Origin: CAVVNP01 sp963800235
GTDB taxonomy: Bacteria > Actinomycetota > Acidimicrobiia > Acidimicrobiales > Iamiaceae
Assembly: GCA_963800235.1 (NCBI GenBank)
Contig: CAWDAD010000001.1
Coordinates: 620,001 to 684,000 of the forward strand
Length of the DNA: 64,000 nucleotides
Direction: 5' to 3'
The position numbers were made by a program, and so were the translations under genes. The stretch's first letter is position 1. Every line of letters begins with the position of its first letter. Positions 1 to 6,188 of this stretch are shown one piece after another. The notes below the pieces were generated by a model. It did no database searches, was not told the origin of the DNA, and saw only the letters and a list, made by a program, of their open reading frames with translations.

Positions 1-571
1 GCAGCTCGACCGAGGAGCGGATCCGGGACAGGTTGATGCCCGAACCGGAGCCGCCCTTGAAGATGGTGCCCTCCTCGACGTACCAGTTGAGGATCGAGTC
101 CATGGTGTCCTCGACGCTCAGGATGAAGCAGGCCGAGGCCTGCTGGGGCACGCCGGCCACGCCGATGTTGAACCAGACCGGCGAGTTGAACGCCGCCTTC
201 TGGGTGACCATCAGGTGCTTGAGCTCCGCCCGGAAGGCGTCGGCCTCGGCGCCGTCGGCGAAGTAGCCGCCCTCGACGCCCCAGTCGGCGATGGTGTCGA
301 CCACCCGGTCGACGACCTGGCGCAGCGAGGACTCGCGCTCGGGCGTGCCGGGCGTGCCCCGGAAGTACTTCTGGGCGACGATGTTGGTGGCGTTCAGCGA
401 CCAGGTGACCGGGAACTCGACGTCGAGCTGCTCGAAGGCGACCGACCCGTCACGGAAGTTCGTGATGCGGGCGTCGCGGCGCTCCCACTCGAGCTCGTCG
501 TAGGGGTGCACCCCCTCACGGGTGAAGTGTCGGCGGATGCCGATGCCGGTCTGCTCCGGTGCGAGGGCCAC
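1..571 (-). CDS. nrdJ: Vitamin B12-dependent (class II) ribonucleoside-diphosphate reductase, N-terminal part
   Basis: Runs off the left edge; about 190 N-terminal codons are present. The product reduces ribonucleotides to deoxyribonucleotides with adenosylcobalamin as radical source. The reading frame has the typical NrdJ N-terminus: a short lead, then a segment with FNSPVWFNIGV, a first active-site-type Cys in QQASACFILSVED, and GGSGSGINLSRIRS. The start is GTG at 571, because AAGGAGG lies 5 bases upstream (577-583) and the protein begins there like its relatives. A long leader (about 250 bases) separates it from a sigma70-like promoter at 826-855 with two NrdR-type boxes just downstream. 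nrdR itself is 1.4 kb away. The family and frame are clear; the catalytic core lies outside the window. Confidence 0.93.
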   Translation of the reverse strand, partial: MALAPEQTGIGIRRHFTREGVHPYDELEWERRDARITNFRDGSVAFEQLDVEFPVTWSLNATNIVAQKYFRGTPGTPERESSLRQVVDRVVDTIADWGVEGGYFADGAEADAFRAELKHLMVTQKAAFNSPVWFNIGVAGVPQQASACFILSVEDTMDSILNWYVEEGTIFKGGSGSGINLSRIRSSVEL

Positions 572-774
572 GGGCCCCTCCTTGGTTGCGGGTGCGCTGG
601 TGTCGGTCTCGTGCTGGGTCGTCGGTGGGACCGGATCGGGGACCCGGATCGGTGGTCGGAGGCGGCGGCGCCGCTCCCGGCCGGTGGGGCCAGCGCCGCT
701 GCTGCTCCCCGGTTGCTCCCCCGACCTGCGGCGGCGGACGACATGCCGGACACCTGCCAGTGTGCCGGTGCCGA

Positions 775-790
775 CCACAACTTCTTGTGG
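775..790. promoter_or_regulatory. NrdR box 1
   Basis: CCACAACTTCTTGTGG is a perfect inverted repeat with six-base arms; with flanking GA/TC the dyad extends over 773-792. It has the 16-bp size and ACA...TGT arms of NrdR boxes, and lies downstream of the nrdJ -10. Confidence 0.75.
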
Positions 791-806
791 TCGGCGTCGT
801 GGGACG

Positions 807-822
807 CCACAAGATGTGGGTG
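807..822. promoter_or_regulatory. NrdR box 2 (one good half-site)
   Basis: CCACAAGATGTGGGTG starts exactly 32 bases from box 1, the usual three-turn NrdR spacing. The left half matches box 1; the right half is degenerate. It overlaps the predicted transcription start of nrdJ (about 819), fitting repression. Confidence 0.6.
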
Positions 823-825
823 TGA

Positions 826-855
826 ATTACAACACGGTAATTACGTCGCTGTCAA
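826..855 (-). promoter_or_regulatory. nrdJ promoter
   Basis: On the minus strand TTGACA (850-855) is followed after 18 bases by TGTAAT (826-831). This is the best sigma70/HrdB-type promoter in the region, and it points at nrdJ. The two NrdR boxes follow directly. Confidence 0.7.
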
Positions 856-1186
856 CGGGCAGCGAGAGGTTTTCACCCGCTACGCACCCTTCGGCCGAGC
901 CGGTCGGGGGTTCGGGGCGATTGAGGAGGCCGCGGCGTCCGCCAGGTCCAGGGCGTGGGGGTTCCGGCGTCCCGTGCACGGTGACGACTCCCCTCCTCCC
1001 CAAGGGCTGGCCCATCGGAGCCACGGACGCCACGCCCGCACCCCGTCGACCCACACCCACCATCCGGCAACGACGCCGCGGCCTCATCGACGAGGCTCAC
1101 CCTAGAGACAACGCCTGTGGAACGGAAGGGGACGACCTGTGGACTCGGCGGGGATTTCGTCCGGCTTGTGCACAAGGGCCGCCCGC

Positions 1187-1192
1187 TACGGT
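1187..1192 (+). promoter_or_regulatory. -10 box for leaderless RibD-type gene
   Basis: TACGGT ends 8 bases before GTG 1201, with TTGTGC at 1166-1171 as a weak -35. It supports GTG 1201 over GTG 1117. Confidence 0.4.
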
Positions 1193-1200
1193 CGGCCGGC

Positions 1201-1962
1201 GTGCGAGCCCTGCTCCCCGACCACGACGCCGACGCCGGCCTCGACCTGGCCGAGCGCTACGCGAACGACCCCCGCCCGGTGCCCGAGGACCGCCCCTGGG
1301 TGCTCGTCAACATGGTCTCGAGCGCCGACGGGGCCGCCTCGCTCGACGGCACCTCCGGCGCGCTGGGCGGCGATGGCGACCGGCGGGCCTTCTCCGCCAT
1401 CCGGGCCCTCCCCGACCTGGTCCTGGTGGCGGCGGGGACGGTGCGGGCCGAGCGGTACCGACCGCTGCGGGTCGCCGACGACCAGGTCGAGCGCCGGCTG
1501 GCGCGGGGGCAGGCGCCGGTCCCGCTGGTGTGCATCGTGAGCCGGGCCCTCGACCTCGACCCGACCCCCGGGAGCGTGCTGCGGCCCGACGACGACCGTC
1601 CCCGGCCCCTCGTGGCCACCACCGCCCGGGCCGACCCCGATCGGCGGCGGCGGCTGGAGCAGGTGGCGGAGGTGCTCGCCGTCGGCGAGGAGCACGTCGA
1701 GCTGGGCGTCCTGCTCGGCCGGCTGCGCCGCGAGCGCGACGTGGGCGTCGTGCTCTGCGAGGGCGGACCCTCGCTGATCGGCCAGCTGCTGGCCGAGGAC
1801 CTGGTCGACGAGCTGTGCCTGACGCTCTCCCCGCTGGCCGCCGGCGGCGACGCCTCGCGCATCGCCCGTAGCCACGACCCCTCCCTCGCCCGGGCGCTGG
1901 TGCTCGACCGGGTGCTCGAGCAGGACGGCCAGCTGCTGCTGCGCTACCACCGGGACCGCTGA
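1201..1962 (+). CDS. RibD C-terminal-type (pyrimidine) reductase, dihydrofolate-reductase fold
   Basis: About 253 residues of the RibD_C/dihydrofolate reductase superfamily. The family includes 5-amino-6-(5-phosphoribosylamino)uracil reductase of riboflavin synthesis, but also stand-alone reductases of unknown substrate. Visible features: VLVNMVSSADGAASLDG near the N-terminus, LPDLVLVAAGTVRAERY (NADPH-site region), and LCEGGPSLIGQLLAEDLVDEL near residue 190. There is no deaminase domain. The start is uncertain: GTG 1117 opens the frame, but relatives begin near VRALLP at GTG 1201, which has a TACGGT box 8 bases upstream. It converges on nrdR across a GC-rich palindrome. A riboflavin role is possible, but no other rib biosynthesis gene apart from ribF is in the window. 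Confidence 0.8.
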   Translation: MRALLPDHDADAGLDLAERYANDPRPVPEDRPWVLVNMVSSADGAASLDGTSGALGGDGDRRAFSAIRALPDLVLVAAGTVRAERYRPLRVADDQVERRLARGQAPVPLVCIVSRALDLDPTPGSVLRPDDDRPRPLVATTARADPDRRRRLEQVAEVLAVGEEHVELGVLLGRLRRERDVGVVLCEGGPSLIGQLLAEDLVDELCLTLSPLAAGGDASRIARSHDPSLARALVLDRVLEQDGQLLLRYHRDR

Positions 1963-1967
1963 GCGGC

Positions 1968-1983
1968 GGCCCCGGCCGGGGCC
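1968..1983. terminator. Palindrome between convergent genes, possible terminator
   Basis: GGCCCCGGCCGGGGCC is a perfect 16-bp palindrome, 5 bases after the RibD-type stop and before the nrdR stop. There is no T-run. It may serve both strands, but GC-rich palindromes also arise by chance here. Confidence 0.3.
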
Positions 1984-2006
1984 GGCGCCGCGGGGCGGCC
2001 TCGCCG

Positions 2007-2483
2007 TCAGGCGCCCGCCCCCTTGGGGGCGGTCGACTTGGTGAGCAGCCCGATCTCGCGCTCGAAGTCCGCCGCGTCCTCGAACTCCTTGTAGACGCTG
2101 GCGAAGCGCACGTAGGCCACCTGGTCGACGGTGGCCAGCTCGTCGAGCACGGCCAACCCGATGCGCTCGCTCGCCACCTCGCCACCGCCGTCGAGCCGGA
2201 GCCGCTCCTCGACGGTGGCCGCCACCTCGTCCAGGCGCTCGTCGGGCACCGGTCGGTTCTTGGCGGCGGCGGCCAGCCCCGCCACCACCTTGGCCCGGTC
2301 GAAGGGCTGGCGGCTGCCGGAGCGCTTGACCACCACGAGGGGCACCTCGTCGACCCGTTCGAAGGTCGTGAAGCGGTGGGTGCAGGCCAGGCACTGCCGA
2401 CGACGCCGGATGGCGGTGGCGTCGTCGGAGGTGCGCGAGTCCACGACCTTGTCGTCGTCGGCCCCACAGGCCGGGCAGCGCAT
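2007..2483 (-). CDS. nrdR: Transcriptional repressor NrdR
   Basis: 158 residues, the usual NrdR size. NrdR is a zinc-ribbon/ATP-cone repressor that senses dATP/ATP and binds paired 16-bp boxes before ribonucleotide reductase genes. The N-terminal zinc ribbon has CPAC at 3-6 and CLAC at 31-34, followed by THRFTTFE; the ATP cone follows from about residue 46 (VVKRSGSRQPFDRAKV). The start is ATG 2483: a longer frame exists upstream, but only this start begins with MRCPAC as in all relatives. A TAGCGT box 7 bases upstream suggests a leaderless transcript. Its likely target is the nrdJ promoter at 826-855. The order lexA - small membrane protein - nrdR matches lexA-chiZ-nrdR of Mycobacterium. Confidence 0.96.
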   Translation of the reverse strand: MRCPACGADDDKVVDSRTSDDATAIRRRRQCLACTHRFTTFERVDEVPLVVVKRSGSRQPFDRAKVVAGLAAAAKNRPVPDERLDEVAATVEERLRLDGGGEVASERIGLAVLDELATVDQVAYVRFASVYKEFEDAADFEREIGLLTKSTAPKGAGA

Positions 2484-2490
2484 GGCCTCG

Positions 2491-2496
2491 ACGCTA
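2491..2496 (-). promoter_or_regulatory. -10 box for leaderless nrdR
   Basis: TAGCGT on the minus strand, 7 bases before ATG 2483; no Shine-Dalgarno sequence is visible. Confidence 0.45.
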
Positions 2497-2587
2497 CCGG
2501 CCGCTCCCCCTGGCCCCCGAGCGGCGAACCGCGACGGTCCGGCCGCGACGTCGGCGGCCGGGCCTGGCCGCCGGTGTCGGTCCGGGC

Positions 2588-2899
2588 TCAGCCGGCGGCT
2601 GCGGTGGCGGCCGGCGGCGCCGGCGGCGGGGTGGGCGCCCACGCCTGGAGGACCGCCCAGCCGACGGCCACCACGACCACCACGGCGACGGTCGCCACCG
2701 CGACGGCCAGCACGGCGGCCACCGCCCGGCGTCGGCGCACCACCCGGGCCGACGGCCGGCGGGCGGGGACGACGGCCGGCGTCCCGGCGGGCACCAGCCG
2801 CAGCGAGGCCCGGGGCGCGGCGCCGGCGGTGCGGCGAGGCGGCCGGGAGCGGCGCACCGGGCCGTGGTCGAGGGGGGCGGGCTGGATGATCGCTGCCAT
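2588..2899 (-). CDS. Small single-pass membrane protein, divergent from lexA (ChiZ/DivS/YneA position)
   Basis: 103 residues, not recognised by sequence. It has a basic, Arg-rich N-terminal half, one strong hydrophobic segment (AVAAVLAVAVATVAVVVVVA, about residues 67-90), then WAVLQAW and a Pro/Ala-rich end; topology should be N-in. The start is ATG 2899, with GAGGAG about 10 bases upstream. It is transcribed away from lexA across four LexA-box-like sites and followed by nrdR. In Mycobacterium (chiZ), Corynebacterium (divS) and Bacillus (yneA) the gene divergent from lexA encodes an SOS-induced cell-division inhibitor; ChiZ and YneA carry a LysM domain, which is absent here. A division-inhibitor role is inference from position and operator only. 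Confidence 0.7.
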   Translation of the reverse strand: MAAIIQPAPLDHGPVRRSRPPRRTAGAAPRASLRLVPAGTPAVVPARRPSARVVRRRRAVAAVLAVAVATVAVVVVVAVGWAVLQAWAPTPPPAPPAATAAAG

Positions 2900-2944
2900 G
2901 TCGAGCAGTCTCCTCAGGGGGTGTGACAAGGTTCGGAGCCGGAC

Positions 2945-2958
2945 CGAACGCTCGTTCG
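2945..2958. promoter_or_regulatory. LexA box 1
   Basis: CGAACGCTCGTTCG fits the Gram-positive LexA pattern CGAAC-N4-GTTCG. It is nearest the small membrane protein gene (ATG 2899). Confidence 0.85.
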
Positions 2959-2974
2959 TGCCATCATCCAACCA

Positions 2975-2988
2975 CGAACGGGCGTTCG
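2975..2988. promoter_or_regulatory. LexA box 2
   Basis: CGAACGGGCGTTCG, 30 bases from box 1, so on about the same helix face. Confidence 0.85.
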
Positions 2989-3002
2989 ACGCAACGGGAG
3001 GA

Positions 3003-3016
3003 CGAACAGGTGTTTC
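3003..3016. promoter_or_regulatory. LexA box 3 (one mismatch)
   Basis: CGAACAGGTGTTTC deviates only in the last base. It would overlap the -35 region of the likely lexA promoter (-10 TACGGT, 3037-3042). Confidence 0.65.
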
Positions 3017-3036
3017 CCGTCGGCGTACCCACCTGC

Positions 3037-3042
3037 TACGGT
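3037..3042 (+). promoter_or_regulatory. Likely lexA -10 box
   Basis: TACGGT with a start expected near 3049, inside LexA box 4. The -35 is weak. Confidence 0.45.
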
Positions 3043-3044
3043 GA

Positions 3045-3058
3045 CAAACACCTGTTCG
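3045..3058. promoter_or_regulatory. LexA box 4 (one mismatch)
   Basis: CAAACACCTGTTCG, one deviation in the left arm. It covers the predicted lexA transcription start, fitting autorepression. Confidence 0.65.
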
Positions 3059-3075
3059 CACCGGGAGGCACCGCC

Positions 3076-3708
3076 TTGACCGACACCCAGCTCACGCGCC
3101 GGCAGCGCCAGATCCTCGACTGCATCGAGGCCAGCATGCGCGACCGGGGCTATCCCCCCTCGGTGCGCGAGATCGGCCAGGCGGTGGGGCTCGCCTCGCC
3201 GTCCACGGTCCACTCCCACCTGCTCAGCCTCCAGCGCCTCGGCTACCTGCGCCGCGACCCGACCAAGCCCCGCGCCCTCGAGGTCCGCTTCGACCCCAAC
3301 TCCGGCGCGGCCGCCGAGCGCCGCCCGGTCCGCCACGTCCCCCTCGTCGGAGCCGTGGCCGCCGGCACCGACGTGCTCGCCCAGGAGAACGTCGAGGAGC
3401 TCTACCCGCTGCCGGTCGACTTCACCGGCGAGGGCGACCTGTTCATGCTGCAGGTGCGGGGCGACTCGATGGTCGACGCCGGCATCCTCGACGGCGACCA
3501 CCTGGTCGCCCGGGCCCAGTCCACCGCCGAGCCGGGCGACATCGTCGTGGCGGGCATCCCCGGCGACGAGGGCACGGTCAAGACCTACAGCCGACGCGGC
3601 GACCAGGTGGTGCTCACGCCCCACAACCCCCGGCTCGAGCCCATGGTGTTCGACGCCGACGAGGTCACGATCTACGGCAAGCTCGTCACCGTGCTCCGCC
3701 GCGTCTGA
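3076..3708 (+). CDS. lexA: SOS repressor LexA
   Basis: 210 residues. LexA represses the SOS regulon and cleaves itself when stimulated by RecA filaments on single-stranded DNA. Residues 1-68 form the winged helix (LTRRQRQILDCIEA, then VGLASPSTVHSHL as recognition helix). The C-terminal S24 peptidase domain has the cleavage site A96-G97 in VAAGTDV, nucleophile Ser131 in RGDSMVDAGI, and Lys169 in EGTVKTY. The start is TTG 3076: GGGAGG lies upstream and the protein then begins like its homologues; the longer frame to 2923 runs through the operators. Four LexA-like boxes precede it. It converges on the peroxiredoxin gene across a short hairpin. Confidence 0.97.
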   Translation: MTDTQLTRRQRQILDCIEASMRDRGYPPSVREIGQAVGLASPSTVHSHLLSLQRLGYLRRDPTKPRALEVRFDPNSGAAAERRPVRHVPLVGAVAAGTDVLAQENVEELYPLPVDFTGEGDLFMLQVRGDSMVDAGILDGDHLVARAQSTAEPGDIVVAGIPGDEGTVKTYSRRGDQVVLTPHNPRLEPMVFDADEVTIYGKLVTVLRRV

Positions 3709-3723
3709 CCCGGCCGGGCCGGT

Positions 3724-3740
3724 CCCTCGGTCCCCGAGGG
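3724..3740. terminator. Hairpin between lexA and peroxiredoxin gene
   Basis: CCCTCGG-TCC-CCGAGGG, a 7-bp stem in the 33 bases between two convergent stops; no T-run. Probably a bidirectional terminator. Confidence 0.45.
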
Positions 3741-3741
3741 C

Positions 3742-4203
3742 TCAGAGCCTGGCCAGGGCCTCCTCGTAGCGACTCTTGTCCCGGGGCGTGCCCAGGCTGT
3801 CGGTGCTGAAGCTGTCGACCACGGTGCCGTCGGCGCCGATCAGGAACGTGGCCCGGTTGGCGCAGCCCAGCTCGTCGTTGAACACGCCGTAGGCCCTGGC
3901 CACCTCGCCGTGGGGCCAGAAGTCCGACAGCACCGGGAACCCGTAGCCCTGCTGCTCGGCCCACTGCTTCTGGGCGAAGGGGCTGTCGCAGGACACCGCC
4001 AGCACCTGCACCCCGGCGGCCTCGTAGGTGGCGAGGTCGTCGCGGAGCTCGCACAGCTCGCCCAGGCACACGCCGGTGAAGGTGAAGGGGTAGAAGACCA
4101 GCGCCACCGCCCGCTCTCCCCGGAACGACGAGAGCGCGACCTGGTCGCCGTCCTGGTCGCGAAGGGTGAAGTCGGGTGCGGGCTGTCCGATCTCGGCGGC
4201 CAT
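3742..4203 (-). CDS. Peroxiredoxin, AhpE-like (AhpC/TSA family)
   Basis: 153 residues, the length of actinobacterial AhpE-type peroxiredoxins. It should reduce hydroperoxides in the cytoplasm through a peroxidatic Cys. The active site is PFTFTGVCLGELCEL: Cys46 in the T-x-x-C context is the peroxidatic residue, and a second Cys follows at position 51, which 1-Cys AhpE proteins usually lack. The start is ATG 4203, with GAGGAG a few bases upstream. The neighbouring leftward gene ends only 47 bases upstream, so the two may be cotranscribed. Whether Cys51 acts as a resolving Cys cannot be told from sequence. Confidence 0.9.
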   Translation of the reverse strand: MAAEIGQPAPDFTLRDQDGDQVALSSFRGERAVALVFYPFTFTGVCLGELCELRDDLATYEAAGVQVLAVSCDSPFAQKQWAEQQGYGFPVLSDFWPHGEVARAYGVFNDELGCANRATFLIGADGTVVDSFSTDSLGTPRDKSRYEEALARL

Positions 4204-4250
4204 GGTGCTCCTCGGTGGGCGGGTGCGGCCCGGACGGGCCGGGGTCGAGC

Positions 4251-4916
4251 CTACGGGGCGGCGAAGGGGGCCAGGCGGGCCATGGCGGCGTCGGCCAGGT
4301 CGGCGACCAGGGACTCGGCCGGGAAGCCGGGCGCGTAGCGGAACGTGAGCTGCCCGAGGGACCGCCCCACCCAGAGCCACAGGTGCTCGTAGTAGAAGAC
4401 GCCCGCCTCGTGGCGGCGGTCGGTGTGGTCCTCGAGCCGCAGCCAGTCGACGTCGGGGTGCATGTCCCAGTCGAAGTCGGGCCAGCCCGCCTCGATGAAG
4501 CCCGGCCGCTGGTCGCGCTCGCGCCACCGGTGGCGGTACAGCGCGACGGTGGCCGCCGGCCCGTCGGCCTGCCAGGCCTGCCGGTGGGCGCCGTCGTCGG
4601 CCGCCGCGAACACCTCGACGCGGAGCACGGCCAGCTGCAGGTCGGGCCCGGCCACCGCCATGCCGTCATCGAGGGCGGTGCGGGTGCGGGCACCGGCCGC
4701 CTCCACCACCGGCGCGCCCTCCGGGACCTCGGCCAGCGGGTCGAGGGCCTCGGCGTTGTTCATCAGGGGCCGGATCCGCCACTTCTTCGGGAAGTCGCGG
4801 TGCGACAGGGCCGCCCGCTCGGCCAGGCGCTGGTCGTCCGGATCCCACCACCGCGCCTCGTCCTCGGGACCGCTGCGACGACGCTCGTCGGCCCGCCGGC
4901 CGAGGCCGCGCTTCAC
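4251..4916 (-). CDS. Hypothetical protein, 221 aa
   Basis: Not recognised. It is soluble-looking, with no signal peptide or membrane segment, charged at the N-terminus and rich in Trp and Asp in the middle (WPDFDWDMHPDVDWLRLEDH). The end is typical globular sequence (HLWLWVGRSLGQLTFRYAPGF). The start is GTG 4916, although the upstream 14-bp tandem repeat makes start choice uncertain. It lies between dapE and the peroxiredoxin gene on the same strand and may share a transcript with both. Codon use matches its neighbours, so I take it as a real gene of unknown function. Confidence 0.7.
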   Translation of the reverse strand: MKRGLGRRADERRRSGPEDEARWWDPDDQRLAERAALSHRDFPKKWRIRPLMNNAEALDPLAEVPEGAPVVEAAGARTRTALDDGMAVAGPDLQLAVLRVEVFAAADDGAHRQAWQADGPAATVALYRHRWRERDQRPGFIEAGWPDFDWDMHPDVDWLRLEDHTDRRHEAGVFYYEHLWLWVGRSLGQLTFRYAPGFPAESLVADLADAAMARLAPFAAP

Positions 4917-4920
4917 GAGG

Positions 4921-4976
4921 AGGACCTCACGAGCAGGACCTCACGAGCAGGACCTCACGGGCAGGCCCTCACGGCA
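4921..4976. repeat. 14-bp tandem repeat, four copies
   Basis: Units AGGACCTCACGAGC (4921-4934 and 4935-4948), AGGACCTCACGGGC, and a degenerate fourth copy that covers the dapE stop codon. The array fills the gap between dapE and the next gene; the period is not a multiple of three. Confidence 0.85.
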
Positions 4977-6030
4977 CGGTGAGCAGCCGCCGCAGGGCGG
5001 CGTGGGCGGCCTCGAGCGCCGACCGCTCGACCCGCTCCTCGGCGGTGTGGGCGAGCAGCGGATCGCCCGGGCCGAAGTTGGCGGCGGGGATGCCGTGGGC
5101 GGCGAAGCGGGCCACGTCGGTCCAGCCGAGCTTGGCCCGGACCTCGAGGTCCTCGCGCCCGATCAGGCGGGCCAGCAGGGGGTGCTCGACCGCCGGCGGG
5201 GCGGCCTCGGCCACGTCGACGAGCTCCCACCCGTCGTCCGGCGCCAGGACCGGGGCCAGCAGCTCGCGCACCGATGCCTCGGCCTCGGCCGGGCTGCGGT
5301 CGGGGGCGAAGCGGTGGTTGAGGGTCACCGACGCCTGGTCGGGGACCACGTTGGCGGCCACCCCTCCCTCCACCGCCACCGCCTGCAGCGCCTCCCGGTA
5401 CTCGCAGCCGGCCAGGACCGGGCGCCGCTCGGGACGGTCGGCGACCAGCCGCAGCACCGCTCCCAGCCGGTGGAGGGCGTTGTCGCCCATCCACGGCCGG
5501 GCGGTGTGGGCCCGGGCGCCGTGCAGGGTCACCCGGAGGCGCAGCGACCCCTGGCAGCCGGCCTCGACCGCCCCGCCGGTGGGCTCGCCCAGGATGGCGA
5601 CGTCGCCGGCCAGCAGGTCAGGCCGGTCTCGGAACAGGTGGCGCAGGCCGTTGTGCTCGGCGGCGATCTCCTCGGCCGCGTAGAAGACGTAGGTGACGTC
5701 CACGACCGGCTCGTCGACGGTGCGGGCCAGCTCGAGCATGACCGCCACCCCGCCCTTCATGTCGGCGGAGCCGACCCCCCAGAGCACGTCCCCGGCGATC
5801 CGGGCACCGGCGTCGTCGTGGGGCGGCACCGTGTCGGTGTGGCCCGCCAGCACCAGCCGCTGGGTGCGGCCGAGGTCGGTGCGGGCGACCAGGTTGTCAT
5901 CCACCCGGTCGACCACCAGCCAGGGCACCGCCCGCAGCTCGTGCTCCAGGTGGTCGACGAGCGGTCCCTCGGCCAGGCTGACCGACGGGCGGTCGACCAG
6001 GTCGGCCGTCGCCGCCAGCAGGTCGGTCAT
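4969..6030 (-). CDS. dapE: Succinyl-diaminopimelate desuccinylase
   Basis: 353 residues, M20 metallopeptidase family. It removes succinate from N-succinyl-LL-diaminopimelate in the succinylase route to lysine and peptidoglycan. Di-zinc site residues are visible: His64 in AGHTDTVPP, Asp90 in GVGSADMKGG, the Glu pair near 120 in YAAEEIA, Glu in ILGEPTGG, and a C-terminal His in LLAHTAEE. The dimerisation domain lies between (GARAHTARPWMG). ATG 6030 is preceded by TACCCT at a 6-base distance, indicating a leaderless transcript. It is divergent from the aminotransferase gene; dapC and dapD lie 2.6 kb away on the same strand. Confidence 0.94.
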   Translation of the reverse strand: MTDLLAATADLVDRPSVSLAEGPLVDHLEHELRAVPWLVVDRVDDNLVARTDLGRTQRLVLAGHTDTVPPHDDAGARIAGDVLWGVGSADMKGGVAVMLELARTVDEPVVDVTYVFYAAEEIAAEHNGLRHLFRDRPDLLAGDVAILGEPTGGAVEAGCQGSLRLRVTLHGARAHTARPWMGDNALHRLGAVLRLVADRPERRPVLAGCEYREALQAVAVEGGVAANVVPDQASVTLNHRFAPDRSPAEAEASVRELLAPVLAPDDGWELVDVAEAAPPAVEHPLLARLIGREDLEVRAKLGWTDVARFAAHGIPAANFGPGDPLLAHTAEERVERSALEAAHAALRRLLTVP

Positions 6031-6036
6031 GCCCGC

Positions 6037-6042
6037 AGGGTA
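6037..6042 (-). promoter_or_regulatory. -10 box for leaderless dapE
   Basis: TACCCT on the minus strand, 6 bases before ATG 6030; no ribosome-binding site. Confidence 0.5.
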
Positions 6043-6055
6043 CCGGTGCGGGCCC

Positions 6056-6128
6056 GGGCGGGGCCCGGGTGGCCGGGAACGGGCGGGGCCCGGTGGCCGG
6101 GAACGGGCGGAGCCCGGTGGCCGGGAGC
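6056..6128. repeat. 24-bp tandem repeat, three copies
   Basis: Copies at 6056-6080 (one extra G), 6081-6104 and 6105-6128, each made of a GGGCGGGGCCCGG block followed by TGGCCGGGAAC or a close variant. They lie between the divergent dapE and aminotransferase genes. The period equals eight codons, so the array could be read in frame if the aminotransferase started at GTG 6069. Confidence 0.8.
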
Positions 6129-6188
6129 GGGCGAAGGCGGCCGCGGCGCGGCAGGCGCCGCGGCTGCGGGTCGGTCGGCGGCGGCTCG

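Larger units (their letters stand above)
572..1200. other. Intergenic region between nrdJ and the RibD-type reductase
   Basis: About 630 bases without a convincing gene. It holds the leftward nrdJ promoter (826-855), two NrdR-box-like sites (775-822), a long nrdJ leader (572-818) and a possible rightward promoter just before 1201. I looked for the conserved core of a cobalamin riboswitch in the leader and did not see it. The open frames here are overlapping GC-rich artefacts. Confidence 0.6.

Noticed and set aside
572..818. Cobalamin riboswitch in the nrdJ leader
   Set aside because: Expected by analogy with B12-dependent genes, but I saw neither the conserved B12-box core nor a matching stem pattern.
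522..1871. A 449-codon rightward open frame across the nrdJ leader and RibD gene
   Set aside because: Arg/Pro/Gly-rich, reads through NrdR boxes and overlaps the better-supported RibD-type gene; typical shadow frame in GC-rich DNA.
2923..3075. Upstream extension of lexA to GTG/ATG 2923
   Set aside because: It would place the protein start across four LexA boxes and adds 51 residues found in no LexA.
4921..4976. CRISPR-like array
   Set aside because: Units are directly adjacent and only 14 bp, with no spacers; a simple tandem repeat.
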